A stretch of DNA of 64,000 bases from contig NZ_JAUSWF010000009.1 in assembly GCF_030815095.1 (NCBI RefSeq), positions 18,607 to 82,606 of the forward strand. The letters are read 5' to 3'. Source of the DNA: Aedoeadaptatus ivorii (lineage in GTDB: Bacteria > Bacillota > Clostridia > Tissierellales > Peptoniphilaceae). The first letter of the stretch is position 1; the number at the start of each line of letters is the position of its first letter. Below, in pieces: positions 32,647-41,646 of the stretch. The position numbers and the translations under genes are program-made. Under the pieces are notes generated by a model. It saw nothing but the letters and a program-made list of their open reading frames with translations, made no database searches and was not told the DNA's origin.

Positions 32647-34005
32647 TTGGAATACGAAACAAGTTATGACGAACTGATGGAACGGATCAAAGAGATCATC
32701 CGCGCGGGCGATGTGACAAAGACCCGAACGATCTACGAAGAGTACCACGCCGTCGACATCGACGAAGTGCTGGAAGATATGGAGGCGTCCGAACTTCAGT
32801 ATTTTCTCTTTATGCTCGACCCGGAAATGGTGGCGGATCTGATGGAAAATGCCGAAGACGATCTGCAGATCCGTATGACCAATTTTTACTCGACCAAAGA
32901 GTTGATCGAGATCTTCAGCTATATGAGCAATGCGGACGTCGCCGACCTTTTGGGGTTGATGGGCACCAAGCGCCGCAAAGATCTGCTGAATTATATGAAG
33001 AAAAGCGACTCCAACACGCTACAAATGATCCTCTCTTACGACGAGGAGAGCGCGGGCGGGGTTATGACGACAGAGTTTTTGTCGCTGAAACAAACCCTTT
33101 CGGTGGGCGAGGCGTTACTTAAGATCAAAGAAATCGCACCGACTACAGAAATTATCGAGTCGATCTTTATTACCGACAATCTGCACCGACTGGTGGGAAT
33201 CGTCGATTTAAGAGACATCTTGGTGGCGGCCGGCTTTACGCCCCTCTCGGATCTGATCCAGGACCATCCGTTTTTTATCTATGCGGATCAAGACCAGGAA
33301 GATGCCGCCAATTTAATCTACAAATACGATCTGAAGTACCTCCCCGTCGTCAACAAAAATATGGCGATCCTGGGGATTATCACCAGTGAAGATATTATCG
33401 AGGTCATGGAACAGGAACACAGTGAGGACATTCTCGCCATGAGCGGGGTCTCCAAAGACGAGGAATACGACTCGAATTTCTTTGAATCCATCAAGAGTCG
33501 CCTCCCTTGGCTTGTAATCAATCTGTTTACCGCCTTTATGGCCTCGGCGGTCGTCAGTATGTTTGAATCCACCATCAGCCAAGTGGTCGCCCTCGCCGCT
33601 GCCATGCCCATCGTCACGGGAATGGGCGGAAACGCCGGCAACCAGGCGCTTTCTATCGTTCTGACGAGCATCGCGCGCGACGAAATGGAATTAAAAGAAG
33701 ATTTTCCGTTGGTGTTGAAGGAAATCGGCCTCGGCCTTTTCGACGGCGCCATGATCGGATTGTTGGCGGGCATAGTGCTATATTTTAAGTATTATAATTT
33801 CTTTTTGAGCTTTATTATCTTTGCCGCCATGATCCTCAACATGATTATCGCCGGCATCGTAGGCTTTTTGCTGCCCCTCCTCTTCGATCACTTCGAGATC
33901 GACCCGGCGATCTCCTCCCCCATATTTCTGACGACGTGTACGGATATCTTTGGATTCTTTATCTTCTTGGGATTAGCGACGACGCTGCTTCCCAAATTGA
34001 TTTAA
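32647..34005 (+). CDS. mgtE: magnesium transporter MgtE
   Basis: A 452-residue Mg2+ channel: N-terminal helical domain with repeats (about 1-125), two CBS domains (about 135-255), the plug helix, then five transmembrane segments. The pore signature P-I-V-T-G-M-G-G-N-A-G-N-Q is present. The start is TTG at 32647, preceded by GGAGGTGA; the next in-frame ATG is 11 codons downstream with no such site. It converges with the cobQ gene on a shared terminator. Confidence 0.95.
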   Translation: MEYETSYDELMERIKEIIRAGDVTKTRTIYEEYHAVDIDEVLEDMEASELQYFLFMLDPEMVADLMENAEDDLQIRMTNFYSTKELIEIFSYMSNADVADLLGLMGTKRRKDLLNYMKKSDSNTLQMILSYDEESAGGVMTTEFLSLKQTLSVGEALLKIKEIAPTTEIIESIFITDNLHRLVGIVDLRDILVAAGFTPLSDLIQDHPFFIYADQDQEDAANLIYKYDLKYLPVVNKNMAILGIITSEDIIEVMEQEHSEDILAMSGVSKDEEYDSNFFESIKSRLPWLVINLFTAFMASAVVSMFESTISQVVALAAAMPIVTGMGGNAGNQALSIVLTSIARDEMELKEDFPLVLKEIGLGLFDGAMIGLLAGIVLYFKYYNFFLSFIIFAAMILNMIIAGIVGFLLPLLFDHFEIDPAISSPIFLTTCTDIFGFFIFLGLATTLLPKLI

Positions 34006-34007
34006 CG

Positions 34008-34046
34008 AAAAAAAGACCCTTTGCAAGAACTGCAAAAGGTCTTTTT
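34008..34046. terminator. bidirectional terminator between mgtE and cobQ
   Basis: AAAAAGACC plus TTTGCA pair with TGCAAA plus GGTCTTTTT around a short loop, with A and T tracts on the two flanks. It ends both convergent units. Confidence 0.88.
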
Positions 34047-35349
34047 ATATGCCCAAAATTCGATCGATCGCCGCCATGTCGACAGAGGATTCCACCAGAT
34101 CCGCCAGTTTTTCGTATTGGCTCTCTTTGTAGGCGGCATAATCGCTGAGACTCTCTTTTTGAGAAATCCCCTTTTGTGCCTGAAGGGGCGCCAATAGAGA
34201 TTCCGTAATCCCTTCGTCTTCAAAGGCGCCGTGGCGATCGAAGGTCGCGACCACAGCGTCCGCATTCGACGCATCGTGCGCCGCGTTCTCGTTCCACAAA
34301 TCGAATCCTTCCAATCCGCCGCTCGCGCCATCCCCTTTTACATATTTTCCCAACAAATCCTTGCCTTCGGCCACGGCGACGAGCTTTCCGCCCGTTGCCG
34401 CATATTTCAGGACCGCGGCATACAATCCGCTTTCTTTCAGCCACTTCAAATCGCCGTAGGGACGCAGCGTGCCCGGCAAAATCAACAGATCCGGCGCACG
34501 AAAATTCCGCAGGCCGTCGATATATCGCAGCGATACATCGGGATGGCGATAAAAAGGCGCGAAATCGGTAAAGTCGGTCATATAGGGCAGCCGCAGCACC
34601 GCCACATCGACCGCGCCGCTTCTTATTTCCGCAAGGCTTTCGGATAGCGAATCTTCCGCCTCTATGGTGAAATCGCCGTAGGGTATGACGCCCAAAACCG
34701 GCGTTTTTGTGATTTCTTCCAGCGTCTCGAGCCCCGGCATCAGAATCGAGACGTCGCCGCGAAATTTATTCACGACGATGCCCTTCAGTCGCCTGCGCTC
34801 TTCTCTGTCGAAGAGCAAATGGGTGCCCGCCACGGCGCCGAACATACCGCCCCGATCGATATCCGCCACCAACAGTGCGTCCATATCCGCCGCCTTGGCG
34901 AGGCCCATATTGACGATATCTACCGATTTCAGATTGATCTCCGAAGCGCTCCCCGCCCCTTCGGCGATTACGATGTCGTATTCTTCGCGCAGGCTCTCTA
35001 AAGAACGCAGCGCCGCTTTGAAAAACGCCGCTTTTTTCGCGTAGTACGCCCGCGTCGAGAAGCGACCCGCTACGCGGCCGTTTACGATCACCTGGCTCGT
35101 GCCCGGCGCCACCGGCTTTAAGAGAATGGGGTTCATGCGGACATCGGGGGCGATCTGTGCCGCCTCCGCCTGTACGATCTGTGCCCGCGCCATTTCCTTG
35201 CCGTCTATGATGCCGCTGTTGAGTGCCATATTCTGCGACTTAAAGGGGCATACGCGGTATCCGCGGCGTCGATAGATGCGCATAAGCGCCGTAACGAGGG
35301 TGCTTTTTCCGCCGTTAGAAGCCGTGCCCAAAACGATCATCGATCCCAT
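34045..35349 (-). CDS. cobQ: cobyric acid synthase homologue lacking the glutaminase cysteine
   Basis: A 434-residue CobQ/CbiP-type protein; typical length is about 490-510. The N-terminal synthetase domain is well kept: P-loop G-T-A-S-N-G-G-K-S-T, P-F-K-S-Q-N-M-A-L-N-S, A-R-A-Q-x-x-Q-A-E-A-A, M-N-P-I-L-L-K-P and the D-I-D-R-G-G-M-F segment. The C-terminal glutaminase domain has L-P-G-T and G-D-L-K-W-L. Where the family reads G-I-C-G-G-Y-Q-M-L-G, this protein reads A-V-A-E-G-K-D-L-L-G, so the nucleophile is Ala327. About 60 residues after this point are missing, although R-H-G near 373 survives. The family amidates adenosylcobyrinate a,c-diamide at b, d, e and g. The start at 35349 follows GAGGAGG and overlaps cbiA by 13 bp. 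Confidence 0.88.
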   Translation of the reverse strand: MGSMIVLGTASNGGKSTLVTALMRIYRRRGYRVCPFKSQNMALNSGIIDGKEMARAQIVQAEAAQIAPDVRMNPILLKPVAPGTSQVIVNGRVAGRFSTRAYYAKKAAFFKAALRSLESLREEYDIVIAEGAGSASEINLKSVDIVNMGLAKAADMDALLVADIDRGGMFGAVAGTHLLFDREERRRLKGIVVNKFRGDVSILMPGLETLEEITKTPVLGVIPYGDFTIEAEDSLSESLAEIRSGAVDVAVLRLPYMTDFTDFAPFYRHPDVSLRYIDGLRNFRAPDLLILPGTLRPYGDLKWLKESGLYAAVLKYAATGGKLVAVAEGKDLLGKYVKGDGASGGLEGFDLWNENAAHDASNADAVVATFDRHGAFEDEGITESLLAPLQAQKGISQKESLSDYAAYKESQYEKLADLVESSVDMAAIDRILGI

Positions 35350-36674
35350 ACTCTCGCCTCCTCTAGGGCATGTAACCATCGAGAAAATACCGAGGTATTT
35401 CCCGTAAGGTGAAGCTGTGCATAGCCCAAATAGGCATTGGGTTCATGATATCCTCCCACGTGGTTTCTAGCGGAAAGGGGTTTTTGTAACCAAAAATCCT
35501 CGCCGCTTTGCGACGATCGGGAATAATGAAACTCGTGTACGCCGATCTGCTCCCCGCGTCGTAAGAGCAGTCCGTCTTTTTGGGCATGCATAGAATAATA
35601 GCCGAAATTTTGCAGGCGATCGGTGCTCTCTACCCGGCCCGGAAGGATCGACAGTGTGGGCACGCCGTCGATGGTTTCTTGAAGTGCCGCAAAGCCCCCG
35701 CCTTCGGCAATGACGACGCCGCCGGTTTCGTAAAAGGCGCGGATTTCGTCGGCGAGGGTATGTCTGTGGGCGAGCGTCTCGCGATAGAGTTCGGGATAGC
35801 CGCCGCCCAGATAGAGCCCCGAAACTTCCTTGGGCAGAGGATCGAGAAGCGGCGAAAAACGCACCCACTCCACCCCCGCCGCCTCGGCTTCTCGCAGGAC
35901 ATCCTCGTAATAGAAACAAAAAGCTGCATCCTGTGCCAGGGCGCAGCGGACGGGTTGCGCAAGCCGCGGGGATATATAGTCGCTTTCGGTCTCGGTCCGT
36001 TCGGCGATCAACCACAGCCGCTCCATATCGATATGGGCTTCAAAATCGTCGGCGGCAGCATCTACATAGGCGTCGAAATCCGCCCATTCCTCCGCGCGCA
36101 TCAGTCCCAAATTCCGCGAAGGCGCTTCGAGTTCCATGCGGGGAATACAGCCCAATAGGGGCAGATCTGCGTGGTCCTCTATAATTTTTTTGTAATAGCC
36201 ATACATGGAAGGCTTGGTCTTGTTGAGGATCACGCCGGCGATGGTATTTTTCGAAAAATTTCGAAACCCCGCGATTTCCGCCGCGAGGCTCAACCCCTTC
36301 CCCGCACCGCTTGTGATTAAAATTACGGGCGTATCGGTCTCTATCGCCATTTCACAGGCGGAGGCGCGTCGACTCGAGCCGATACCGTCGTAAAATCCCA
36401 TGGCGCCTTCCATAACGACGATGTCGTTTTCTTCCATTTTCGCCAGTAAATGGCGCCGATACGCCGCTTCTGTCAGGATCGAATCGAGATTCATGCCGCG
36501 CGCGCCCGCCGCCCGGTGATACATCGGGTCGATATAGTCCGGGCCGATCTTGGCGGAAGCCACGGTATGCCCCCGCCGCACGAGGGCGCGAATCAGGCCG
36601 ACGGTCAATGTGGTCTTGCCCGCATCGGATGCCGTGGCGGCGAGCAAAATGCGCCGCTTCACGGCCGGCTCCAT
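35337..36674 (-). CDS. cbiA: cobyrinate a,c-diamide synthase homologue lacking the glutaminase cysteine
   Basis: A 445-residue CbiA/CobB-type protein of near-normal length. The synthetase domain has the P-loop A-T-A-S-D-A-G-K-T-T and K-I-G-P-D-Y-I-D-P, E-G-A-M-G-F-Y-D-G and V-I-L-N-K. The glutaminase domain keeps G-L-Y-L-G-G-G-Y-P-E and the histidine patch H-E-F-H-Y-S (380-385). The nucleophile motif A-E-C-G-G is changed to A-E-G-G-G, with Gly325 in place of Cys. The family amidates the a and c carboxylates of cobyrinate (or, in related enzymes, of Ni-sirohydrochlorin). It overlaps the SfsA-GNAT gene by 16 bp and cobQ by 13 bp. Confidence 0.88.
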   Translation of the reverse strand: MEPAVKRRILLAATASDAGKTTLTVGLIRALVRRGHTVASAKIGPDYIDPMYHRAAGARGMNLDSILTEAAYRRHLLAKMEENDIVVMEGAMGFYDGIGSSRRASACEMAIETDTPVILITSGAGKGLSLAAEIAGFRNFSKNTIAGVILNKTKPSMYGYYKKIIEDHADLPLLGCIPRMELEAPSRNLGLMRAEEWADFDAYVDAAADDFEAHIDMERLWLIAERTETESDYISPRLAQPVRCALAQDAAFCFYYEDVLREAEAAGVEWVRFSPLLDPLPKEVSGLYLGGGYPELYRETLAHRHTLADEIRAFYETGGVVIAEGGGFAALQETIDGVPTLSILPGRVESTDRLQNFGYYSMHAQKDGLLLRRGEQIGVHEFHYSRSSQSGEDFWLQKPLSARNHVGGYHEPNAYLGYAQLHLTGNTSVFSRWLHALEEARVWDR

Positions 36675-37864
36675 TGATAGGCGATCCGCTCTGTTCCGTC
36701 TCCTACGCGGATCGTGCCGCAATGACGGAATCCGCTCGTCTCGATCAAATTTCGCATGCGGAAATTGTCCCGGTGGGTGTCGATCCGCACCTCCGACAGA
36801 CCCTTCGAGATGGCAAATGCCTTGATTGCATCCAAGGCCCGTCGTCCAATGCCGTGGCCTTTCTTTGCGGGCGAGACCGCCATGCGGTGTACCGTCAGGT
36901 ACGGCCGGGCATTGGCCCAGGCCCCGTCGATCACATGATAGGTGGGTTCCTCGCCCAAACAGAGTGCCGCCGTCGCCACAGGATCCTCCCCTTCTTCACA
37001 AAATACATAGCAGGCGCCGCGGCAAATATCTGTCCGCAAAGTCTCGCGGCTCGGTTCTTTGCCCTGCCATTGGTCCACGCCGTCTTTCGCGAGGGACTGT
37101 TTTGCCCCGTAAATCATTGTCTCTATGATAGAAAGATCCGCCTCCCTCGCTTGCCGCATCGCAAGCGGAGCATCGAGCCGCACGGCAACCGGTCGCGACA
37201 GATGCATTTCGGCGCCGTCGATCTTCGTATCCATAGCATAAAGATCTACGCCGGCTTGTTCCGCGCGGCAGAGTGCCGCCGCAAAGGCGGGGTCCGTCTC
37301 GTGATTGGGCGAAAAGGCGAACACGCCGTCCGTCTGTATCACAAACCATACCATGGTGCCTTCCCCTTTGGCGGCAATTTGCGTAAGTTCGTCGATATGC
37401 CGCGTGCCCCGCAGCGTGGGCGCATCAGGAAAACGAGCCATTCCGTTTTCTTCCAAGGTGACGCCTTTCACCTCGATATAGCCGGCGGCCTCCCCCCCTA
37501 CAACGTAAAAGTCGAATCGACTCGTGCCTTTTTTAACCTCTCGCCGATAGGACCGCACCTTGCCGAAGCCCTTCAGCACGGGCGCGGCGTCGAGATACTC
37601 CGCCACCAGGTGATTCGCGGCGGCGGAATGAATATGAAACCACCGGTCGTCCTTTTCTACGGCGATCAGACTATATTCGGTTTTTCTCGTCTTTGTCTGT
37701 GCCGCTTTGGCGAGCAATACGCGGCGCCGGGGCACCAGGAGTTCTCGCAGGCGACCGGTATTGGGGACGTGCACGCGGATGGGCACCTCGCCCAGCTCTA
37801 CCCAAGCAATAAAGCGATTTTCCCGTTTTAGAAAAATCGCTTCTTCGACAATCTCGTATTTCAT
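36659..37864 (-). CDS. sfsA: SfsA-GNAT acetyltransferase fusion
   Basis: A 401-residue two-domain protein. Residues 1-230 are SfsA: N-terminal OB-like part with H-V-P-N-T-G-R-L-R-E-L, then the nuclease-like core with R-x-D-F, I-E-V-K-G-V-T-L, F-P-D-A-P-T-x-R-G. Residues about 234-401 are a GNAT acetyltransferase with V-H-R-M-A-V and the acetyl-CoA loop K-G-H-G-I-G-R-R-A, then I-D-T-H-R-D-N. SfsA proteins are usually near 230 residues and stand alone. SfsA has been linked to sugar fermentation genes and has nuclease activity; the GNAT substrate is unknown. The frame is continuous with no stop at the junction. It starts directly at the DedA stop. Confidence 0.92.
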   Translation of the reverse strand: MKYEIVEEAIFLKRENRFIAWVELGEVPIRVHVPNTGRLRELLVPRRRVLLAKAAQTKTRKTEYSLIAVEKDDRWFHIHSAAANHLVAEYLDAAPVLKGFGKVRSYRREVKKGTSRFDFYVVGGEAAGYIEVKGVTLEENGMARFPDAPTLRGTRHIDELTQIAAKGEGTMVWFVIQTDGVFAFSPNHETDPAFAAALCRAEQAGVDLYAMDTKIDGAEMHLSRPVAVRLDAPLAMRQAREADLSIIETMIYGAKQSLAKDGVDQWQGKEPSRETLRTDICRGACYVFCEEGEDPVATAALCLGEEPTYHVIDGAWANARPYLTVHRMAVSPAKKGHGIGRRALDAIKAFAISKGLSEVRIDTHRDNFRMRNLIETSGFRHCGTIRVGDGTERIAYQWSRP

Positions 37865-38485
37865 TTATCGTCCTTCCTTCTGTCTTTTCCTCCGAAAATG
37901 GCGAATCAAAAACAGGATGCCCGCCACGACGAGGATCGCGGCGATGACGTATTTGTAGTAATCCAGATATTTTAATATGCTGTGCCAGTTCTCGCCTGCT
38001 TTTAGGCCCGCGAATGTGAGAATGCAGTTCCAAAGGAAAGACCCCAGGGCCGTGAGCACGGTAAAGGAAAAGAGATGCATCTTCACCATACCCGCCGGAA
38101 TGGAAATCAGACTTCGGATGATCGGCACACAGCGGCCGAATAGCACGAGGATTTTCCCCTTTTCCTCGAACTTTTCGACCACCATGGTGATCTCCTGTAA
38201 CTTAAAGCCCAACTTTCGCATCCAACCGCGTTCGGCGGAGGCATATATTTTTTCGGCGGGCACGAGTTTTCCGATGCCGTAGAGAATAAAGGCCCCCGCC
38301 ACCGATCCCGCCGTGGCGGCGAGTACGGTGGGGAAAAAACCCAGGGCGCCGGTGCCGACGAAAAATCCCCCGAACAAGAGAATCACTTCCGAGGGAATGG
38401 GTGGAAATACATTCTCGATAAAGATCAGGGCAAATACGGCGAAATAGCCATAGGACTCGATCGCCGAAGTCATCATTTGTTCCAA
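37865..38485 (-). CDS. DedA family membrane protein
   Basis: A 206-residue DedA/VTT protein with about five hydrophobic segments. It has the N-terminal F-x-E-N-V-F-P-P-I-P-S-E and the G-R-x-V-P-x-x-R-S-x-x-x-x-P-A-G motif. Members are thought to move lipid carriers such as undecaprenyl phosphate or phosphatidylethanolamine across the membrane. It lies 10 bp after gatB in the same operon. Confidence 0.93.
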   Translation of the reverse strand: MEQMMTSAIESYGYFAVFALIFIENVFPPIPSEVILLFGGFFVGTGALGFFPTVLAATAGSVAGAFILYGIGKLVPAEKIYASAERGWMRKLGFKLQEITMVVEKFEEKGKILVLFGRCVPIIRSLISIPAGMVKMHLFSFTVLTALGSFLWNCILTFAGLKAGENWHSILKYLDYYKYVIAAILVVAGILFLIRHFRRKRQKEGR

Positions 38486-38495
38486 AGCGCTCCTC

Positions 38496-39929
38496 CTATT
38501 GCATGGCCTTTAGCTTATTGGTCAGCATTTCGTTGGCCATCTGCGGATTGGCTTTGCCGCGGCTCTTTTTCATAACCTGCCCCACCAAAAATCCGACGAC
38601 GCGGTCCTTCCCGTTTAAGAACTGCTGTACGGACTCGGGGTTTTCCACGAGCACCTCTTCGACAATGCCTTCGATCGCCGAAGCGTCTCCGATCTGGGTG
38701 AGCCCTTCCGCTTCGATGATATCGGCGGGCTTTTTGCCCTCTTCGCACATAATGCGGAAGACCTTTTTCCCGGCATTGTTGTTGATCTTCTTATCGCGAA
38801 TCTGTGTTAGTAGATAGGCAAAATCTTCGGCAGAAAATGCGACCTCTACCTCTCCATCTTCTGAAATGGCGATGCGGCGCAGAAACTCGGTCATAAACCA
38901 GTTCGAGAGCATCTCGTAATCGTCGAATTTCTCGGCGACGGCCTCATAAAAATCCGCCACCGCCTGAGAACCGCAGATGACCTTGGCATCATAGCTTTTG
39001 AGCCCGTAGGTATCGATAAAGCGCTGTACCTTGACGTCGGGAAGCTCTGCCATGCCGCTTTGTACCTCGCGGATCCACGCCTCGTCGATATACAGAGGAC
39101 CCAGATCTCCTTCCGGCGCAAAGCGATAGTCGTTTGCCGTATACTTCACCCGCATAACGACGGTCTCGCTTTTCGCATCGTCCCAGCGACGGGTGGCGCG
39201 GTGTTCTTTTTCAGCCTTTTCCATCAGCGCCTTTTGCCGTGCGACTTCGTAGTCGATCGCCTTTTCTACGGCGCGGAAGGAGTTTAAGTTCTTTACCTCG
39301 GAAATGGCACTGCGCTCGCCGCTCTCTTCGTCTTTGATGTTGACATTCACATCACAGCGCAAAGAGCCCTCTTCCATCTTGACGTCGCTTACGCCGAGAT
39401 AGCGCAGGGTATTGCGGAGCTTTTCCAAGAAGAGACGCGCCTCTTCTCCCCCGGTGAGATCCGGTTCCGTGACGATTTCCACCAAGGGAACGCCCGCCCG
39501 GTTGTAGTCCATCAGGGTCATCCCCTCTTCGGTATGCAGGCTCTTGCCGGTATCTTCTTCCAACTGAATCTGCGCGATCCCGATCTTTCGCGTCATACCC
39601 TCGTGTTCCACCTCGATATAGCCGTCTTTGGCGACGGTGGCATCGGTTTGGGTGATTTGGTAGCCCTTCGTAAGGTCCGGATAGAAATAATTTTTTCGGT
39701 AAAATGTACTCTTGGGTTGAATGTCCATGTGAAACGCCGTGGCGATCTCGATGGCGCGATCCACCGCGCCCTTATTTAAGACCGGCGTCGCGCCGGGAAG
39801 CCCCAAACAAACCGGGCACACACAGGTGTTCGGTTCTCGGCCGTAGGCGTTTTCGCAGCCGCAAAACGCCTTGGTCGCCGTCGAGAGTTCTACGTGGATT
39901 TCCAACCCCACTATTGTCTTGTAAGCCAT
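38496..39929 (-). CDS. gatB: Asp/Glu-tRNA amidotransferase subunit GatB
   Basis: A 477-residue subunit that activates the misacylated aminoacyl-tRNA. It begins with G-L-E-I-H-V-E-L, has F-C-x-C, C-V-C-P-V-C-L-G-x-P-G zinc ligands, D-Y-N-R-A-G-V-P-L-V-E-I, and the C-terminal YqeY-like tail domain. Its start overlaps the gatA stop by one base. Confidence 0.98.
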   Translation of the reverse strand: MAYKTIVGLEIHVELSTATKAFCGCENAYGREPNTCVCPVCLGLPGATPVLNKGAVDRAIEIATAFHMDIQPKSTFYRKNYFYPDLTKGYQITQTDATVAKDGYIEVEHEGMTRKIGIAQIQLEEDTGKSLHTEEGMTLMDYNRAGVPLVEIVTEPDLTGGEEARLFLEKLRNTLRYLGVSDVKMEEGSLRCDVNVNIKDEESGERSAISEVKNLNSFRAVEKAIDYEVARQKALMEKAEKEHRATRRWDDAKSETVVMRVKYTANDYRFAPEGDLGPLYIDEAWIREVQSGMAELPDVKVQRFIDTYGLKSYDAKVICGSQAVADFYEAVAEKFDDYEMLSNWFMTEFLRRIAISEDGEVEVAFSAEDFAYLLTQIRDKKINNNAGKKVFRIMCEEGKKPADIIEAEGLTQIGDASAIEGIVEEVLVENPESVQQFLNGKDRVVGFLVGQVMKKSRGKANPQMANEMLTNKLKAMQ

Positions 39930-41359
39930 CAGATATTGCCCTCCAATTCTTTTGCGGTCGCCAATGCCTGGTGATCTTCTCCCTTTCTCGGTATAATCTG
40001 CACGCCGAAGGGCAGTCCGTTTTCACGATGCACCGGCACGCTGATGCCCGCGGTGCCGATGAGATTTACCGGCACCGTAAACAGGTCGAGCATATAGATC
40101 TCGACGGGCGACAAGTCCTTGTCGACGGGCACGGCGACGGTGGGAGAGGTGGGACAGAGGATAATGTCGTGGTCCTTAAATACCTCTTCGAATTCGACGA
40201 TCATGCAGTGGCGCATTTCCAACGATTTGTCGAAGTATTCCTTGGAATGGTCCATGCTCATGATGTAGGAGCCGATCATAATGCGGCGCTTGACTTCTTC
40301 GCCGAAGCCTTCGCTGCGGGTCTTGATATACAATTCCTCGAGCGAATCGTACTCCTCTGCCCGGTAGCCGTAGCGAATGCCGTCGAAACGACTCATATTG
40401 GGGGCGATTTCGCCATTTACGAGGATATGATAGATCGAGATGGCGAGCGCCAAGCTTTCGATGGGGACATATTCCACCACGGCGCCTTGTTCGCGCATAT
40501 ATTCTACCGTGCGGGCAAATCCTTCGCGCACTTCGTCTTGCACATCGAAGGTCTTAAAGATCTCGGGGATGCCCACGCGCAGGTCCTTTAAGGGCACCGC
40601 GTCTTTCATGGCATCGAGTCCCAACGTCGCATTGCCGATACAGGTCGCATCGCGCGCGTCAAAGCCCTCGAGGATGTCGAGCACATAGGCGGTATCGTCT
40701 ACGGTCTTTGCTAGCACGCCGACCTGATCGAAGGTATTCGCCATGGCGGAGACCCCATAGCGGGAGATGCTGCCGTGGGAAGGCTTCATGCCGACGAGGC
40801 CGCAGAAGGCGGCGGGTTGGCGTACGGAGCCGCCCGTATCGGTGCCCAGGCTTACAGAACAGAAGCCCGCCGCCACCGACGCAGCGCTGCCGCCGGAACT
40901 GCCGCCGGATACGCGGCTGCGGTCGACGGGGTTTCGGGTGACGCCGAAATACGAAGTCTCGGTGGAAGATCCCATGGCAAACTCGTCGAGATTTACCTTG
41001 CCGATCAAAATCGCATCTTCTTTCTTCAATTTGTCGACGACCACCGCGTCATAGGGCGCGACGAAATCGGCGAGCATTTTGGAGGCACAGGTCATCTTTA
41101 CGCCTTTGACGGCGATATTGTCTTTGATCGAGACGACGATCCCCGCCATCTTGCCCAAAGACTCGCCCCGATCGCGCCGTTCGTCGAGTTCTCTCGCCTT
41201 TTCGAGGGCCGAATCTTCCATTACGGTGATAAAGGCGTTGATTTCGTCGTCTTCCTTCTTAATATTTTCTAGATAGGCCTGTACCAATTCCACGCAGTCG
41301 ATATCGCCCGAGAGAAACTTTTCGCGCGTTTCGAGTGCGCTCAAATCTGTCAGCTTCAT
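39929..41359 (-). CDS. gatA: Asp/Glu-tRNA amidotransferase subunit GatA
   Basis: A 476-residue amidase-signature enzyme producing ammonia from glutamine for GatB. The Ser-cisSer-Lys triad is visible in S-I-K-D-N-I, and in G-S-S-G-G-S-A-A-S-V-A-A, with T-D-T-G-G-S-V-R-Q-P. Length is normal. It lies between gatC and gatB. Confidence 0.98.
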   Translation of the reverse strand: MKLTDLSALETREKFLSGDIDCVELVQAYLENIKKEDDEINAFITVMEDSALEKARELDERRDRGESLGKMAGIVVSIKDNIAVKGVKMTCASKMLADFVAPYDAVVVDKLKKEDAILIGKVNLDEFAMGSSTETSYFGVTRNPVDRSRVSGGSSGGSAASVAAGFCSVSLGTDTGGSVRQPAAFCGLVGMKPSHGSISRYGVSAMANTFDQVGVLAKTVDDTAYVLDILEGFDARDATCIGNATLGLDAMKDAVPLKDLRVGIPEIFKTFDVQDEVREGFARTVEYMREQGAVVEYVPIESLALAISIYHILVNGEIAPNMSRFDGIRYGYRAEEYDSLEELYIKTRSEGFGEEVKRRIMIGSYIMSMDHSKEYFDKSLEMRHCMIVEFEEVFKDHDIILCPTSPTVAVPVDKDLSPVEIYMLDLFTVPVNLIGTAGISVPVHRENGLPFGVQIIPRKGEDHQALATAKELEGNI

Positions 41360-41367
41360 ATATCCTC

Positions 41368-41646
41368 CTATTCCACGAATTTGATGATTTCAAAATAGCC
41401 GTATTTTTCGGTCGCGGTGTTTTGTGTCGCCGCCTCTCGATCGAGGGACGGACGAATGGTATCCTCCCGAAGCCGATTGGGTAGATCGTTGGTGTGGAAC
41501 GTGGGATCGCAATGGATCGGCGATTGTTTTATGGAATCGATCAGATCCATGGTTTCGGTAAAGTGCTCGGCAAAGCCGTCCAATTCTTCGTCGGTAAAGC
41601 GAAGCATAGAGATCTTCGCGATATGTTGTATGTCTTCTCGGTTCAT
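41368..41646 (-). CDS. gatC: Asp/Glu-tRNA amidotransferase subunit GatC
   Basis: A 92-residue stabilising subunit with H-I-A-K-I-S-M-L-R-F-T-D-E-E-L and the C-terminal R-E-D. The start ATG at 41646 overlaps the ligA stop as ATGA, implying coupled translation; the longer frame to 41661 begins inside ligA without a ribosome binding site. Confidence 0.95.
   Translation of the reverse strand: MNREDIQHIAKISMLRFTDEELDGFAEHFTETMDLIDSIKQSPIHCDPTFHTNDLPNRLREDTIRPSLDREAATQNTATEKYGYFEIIKFVE

Noticed and set aside
36608..37831. 407-residue plus-strand ORF opposite the SfsA-GNAT gene
   Set aside because: Antisense shadow. The minus-strand product has clear SfsA and GNAT motifs and overlaps its operon neighbours normally.
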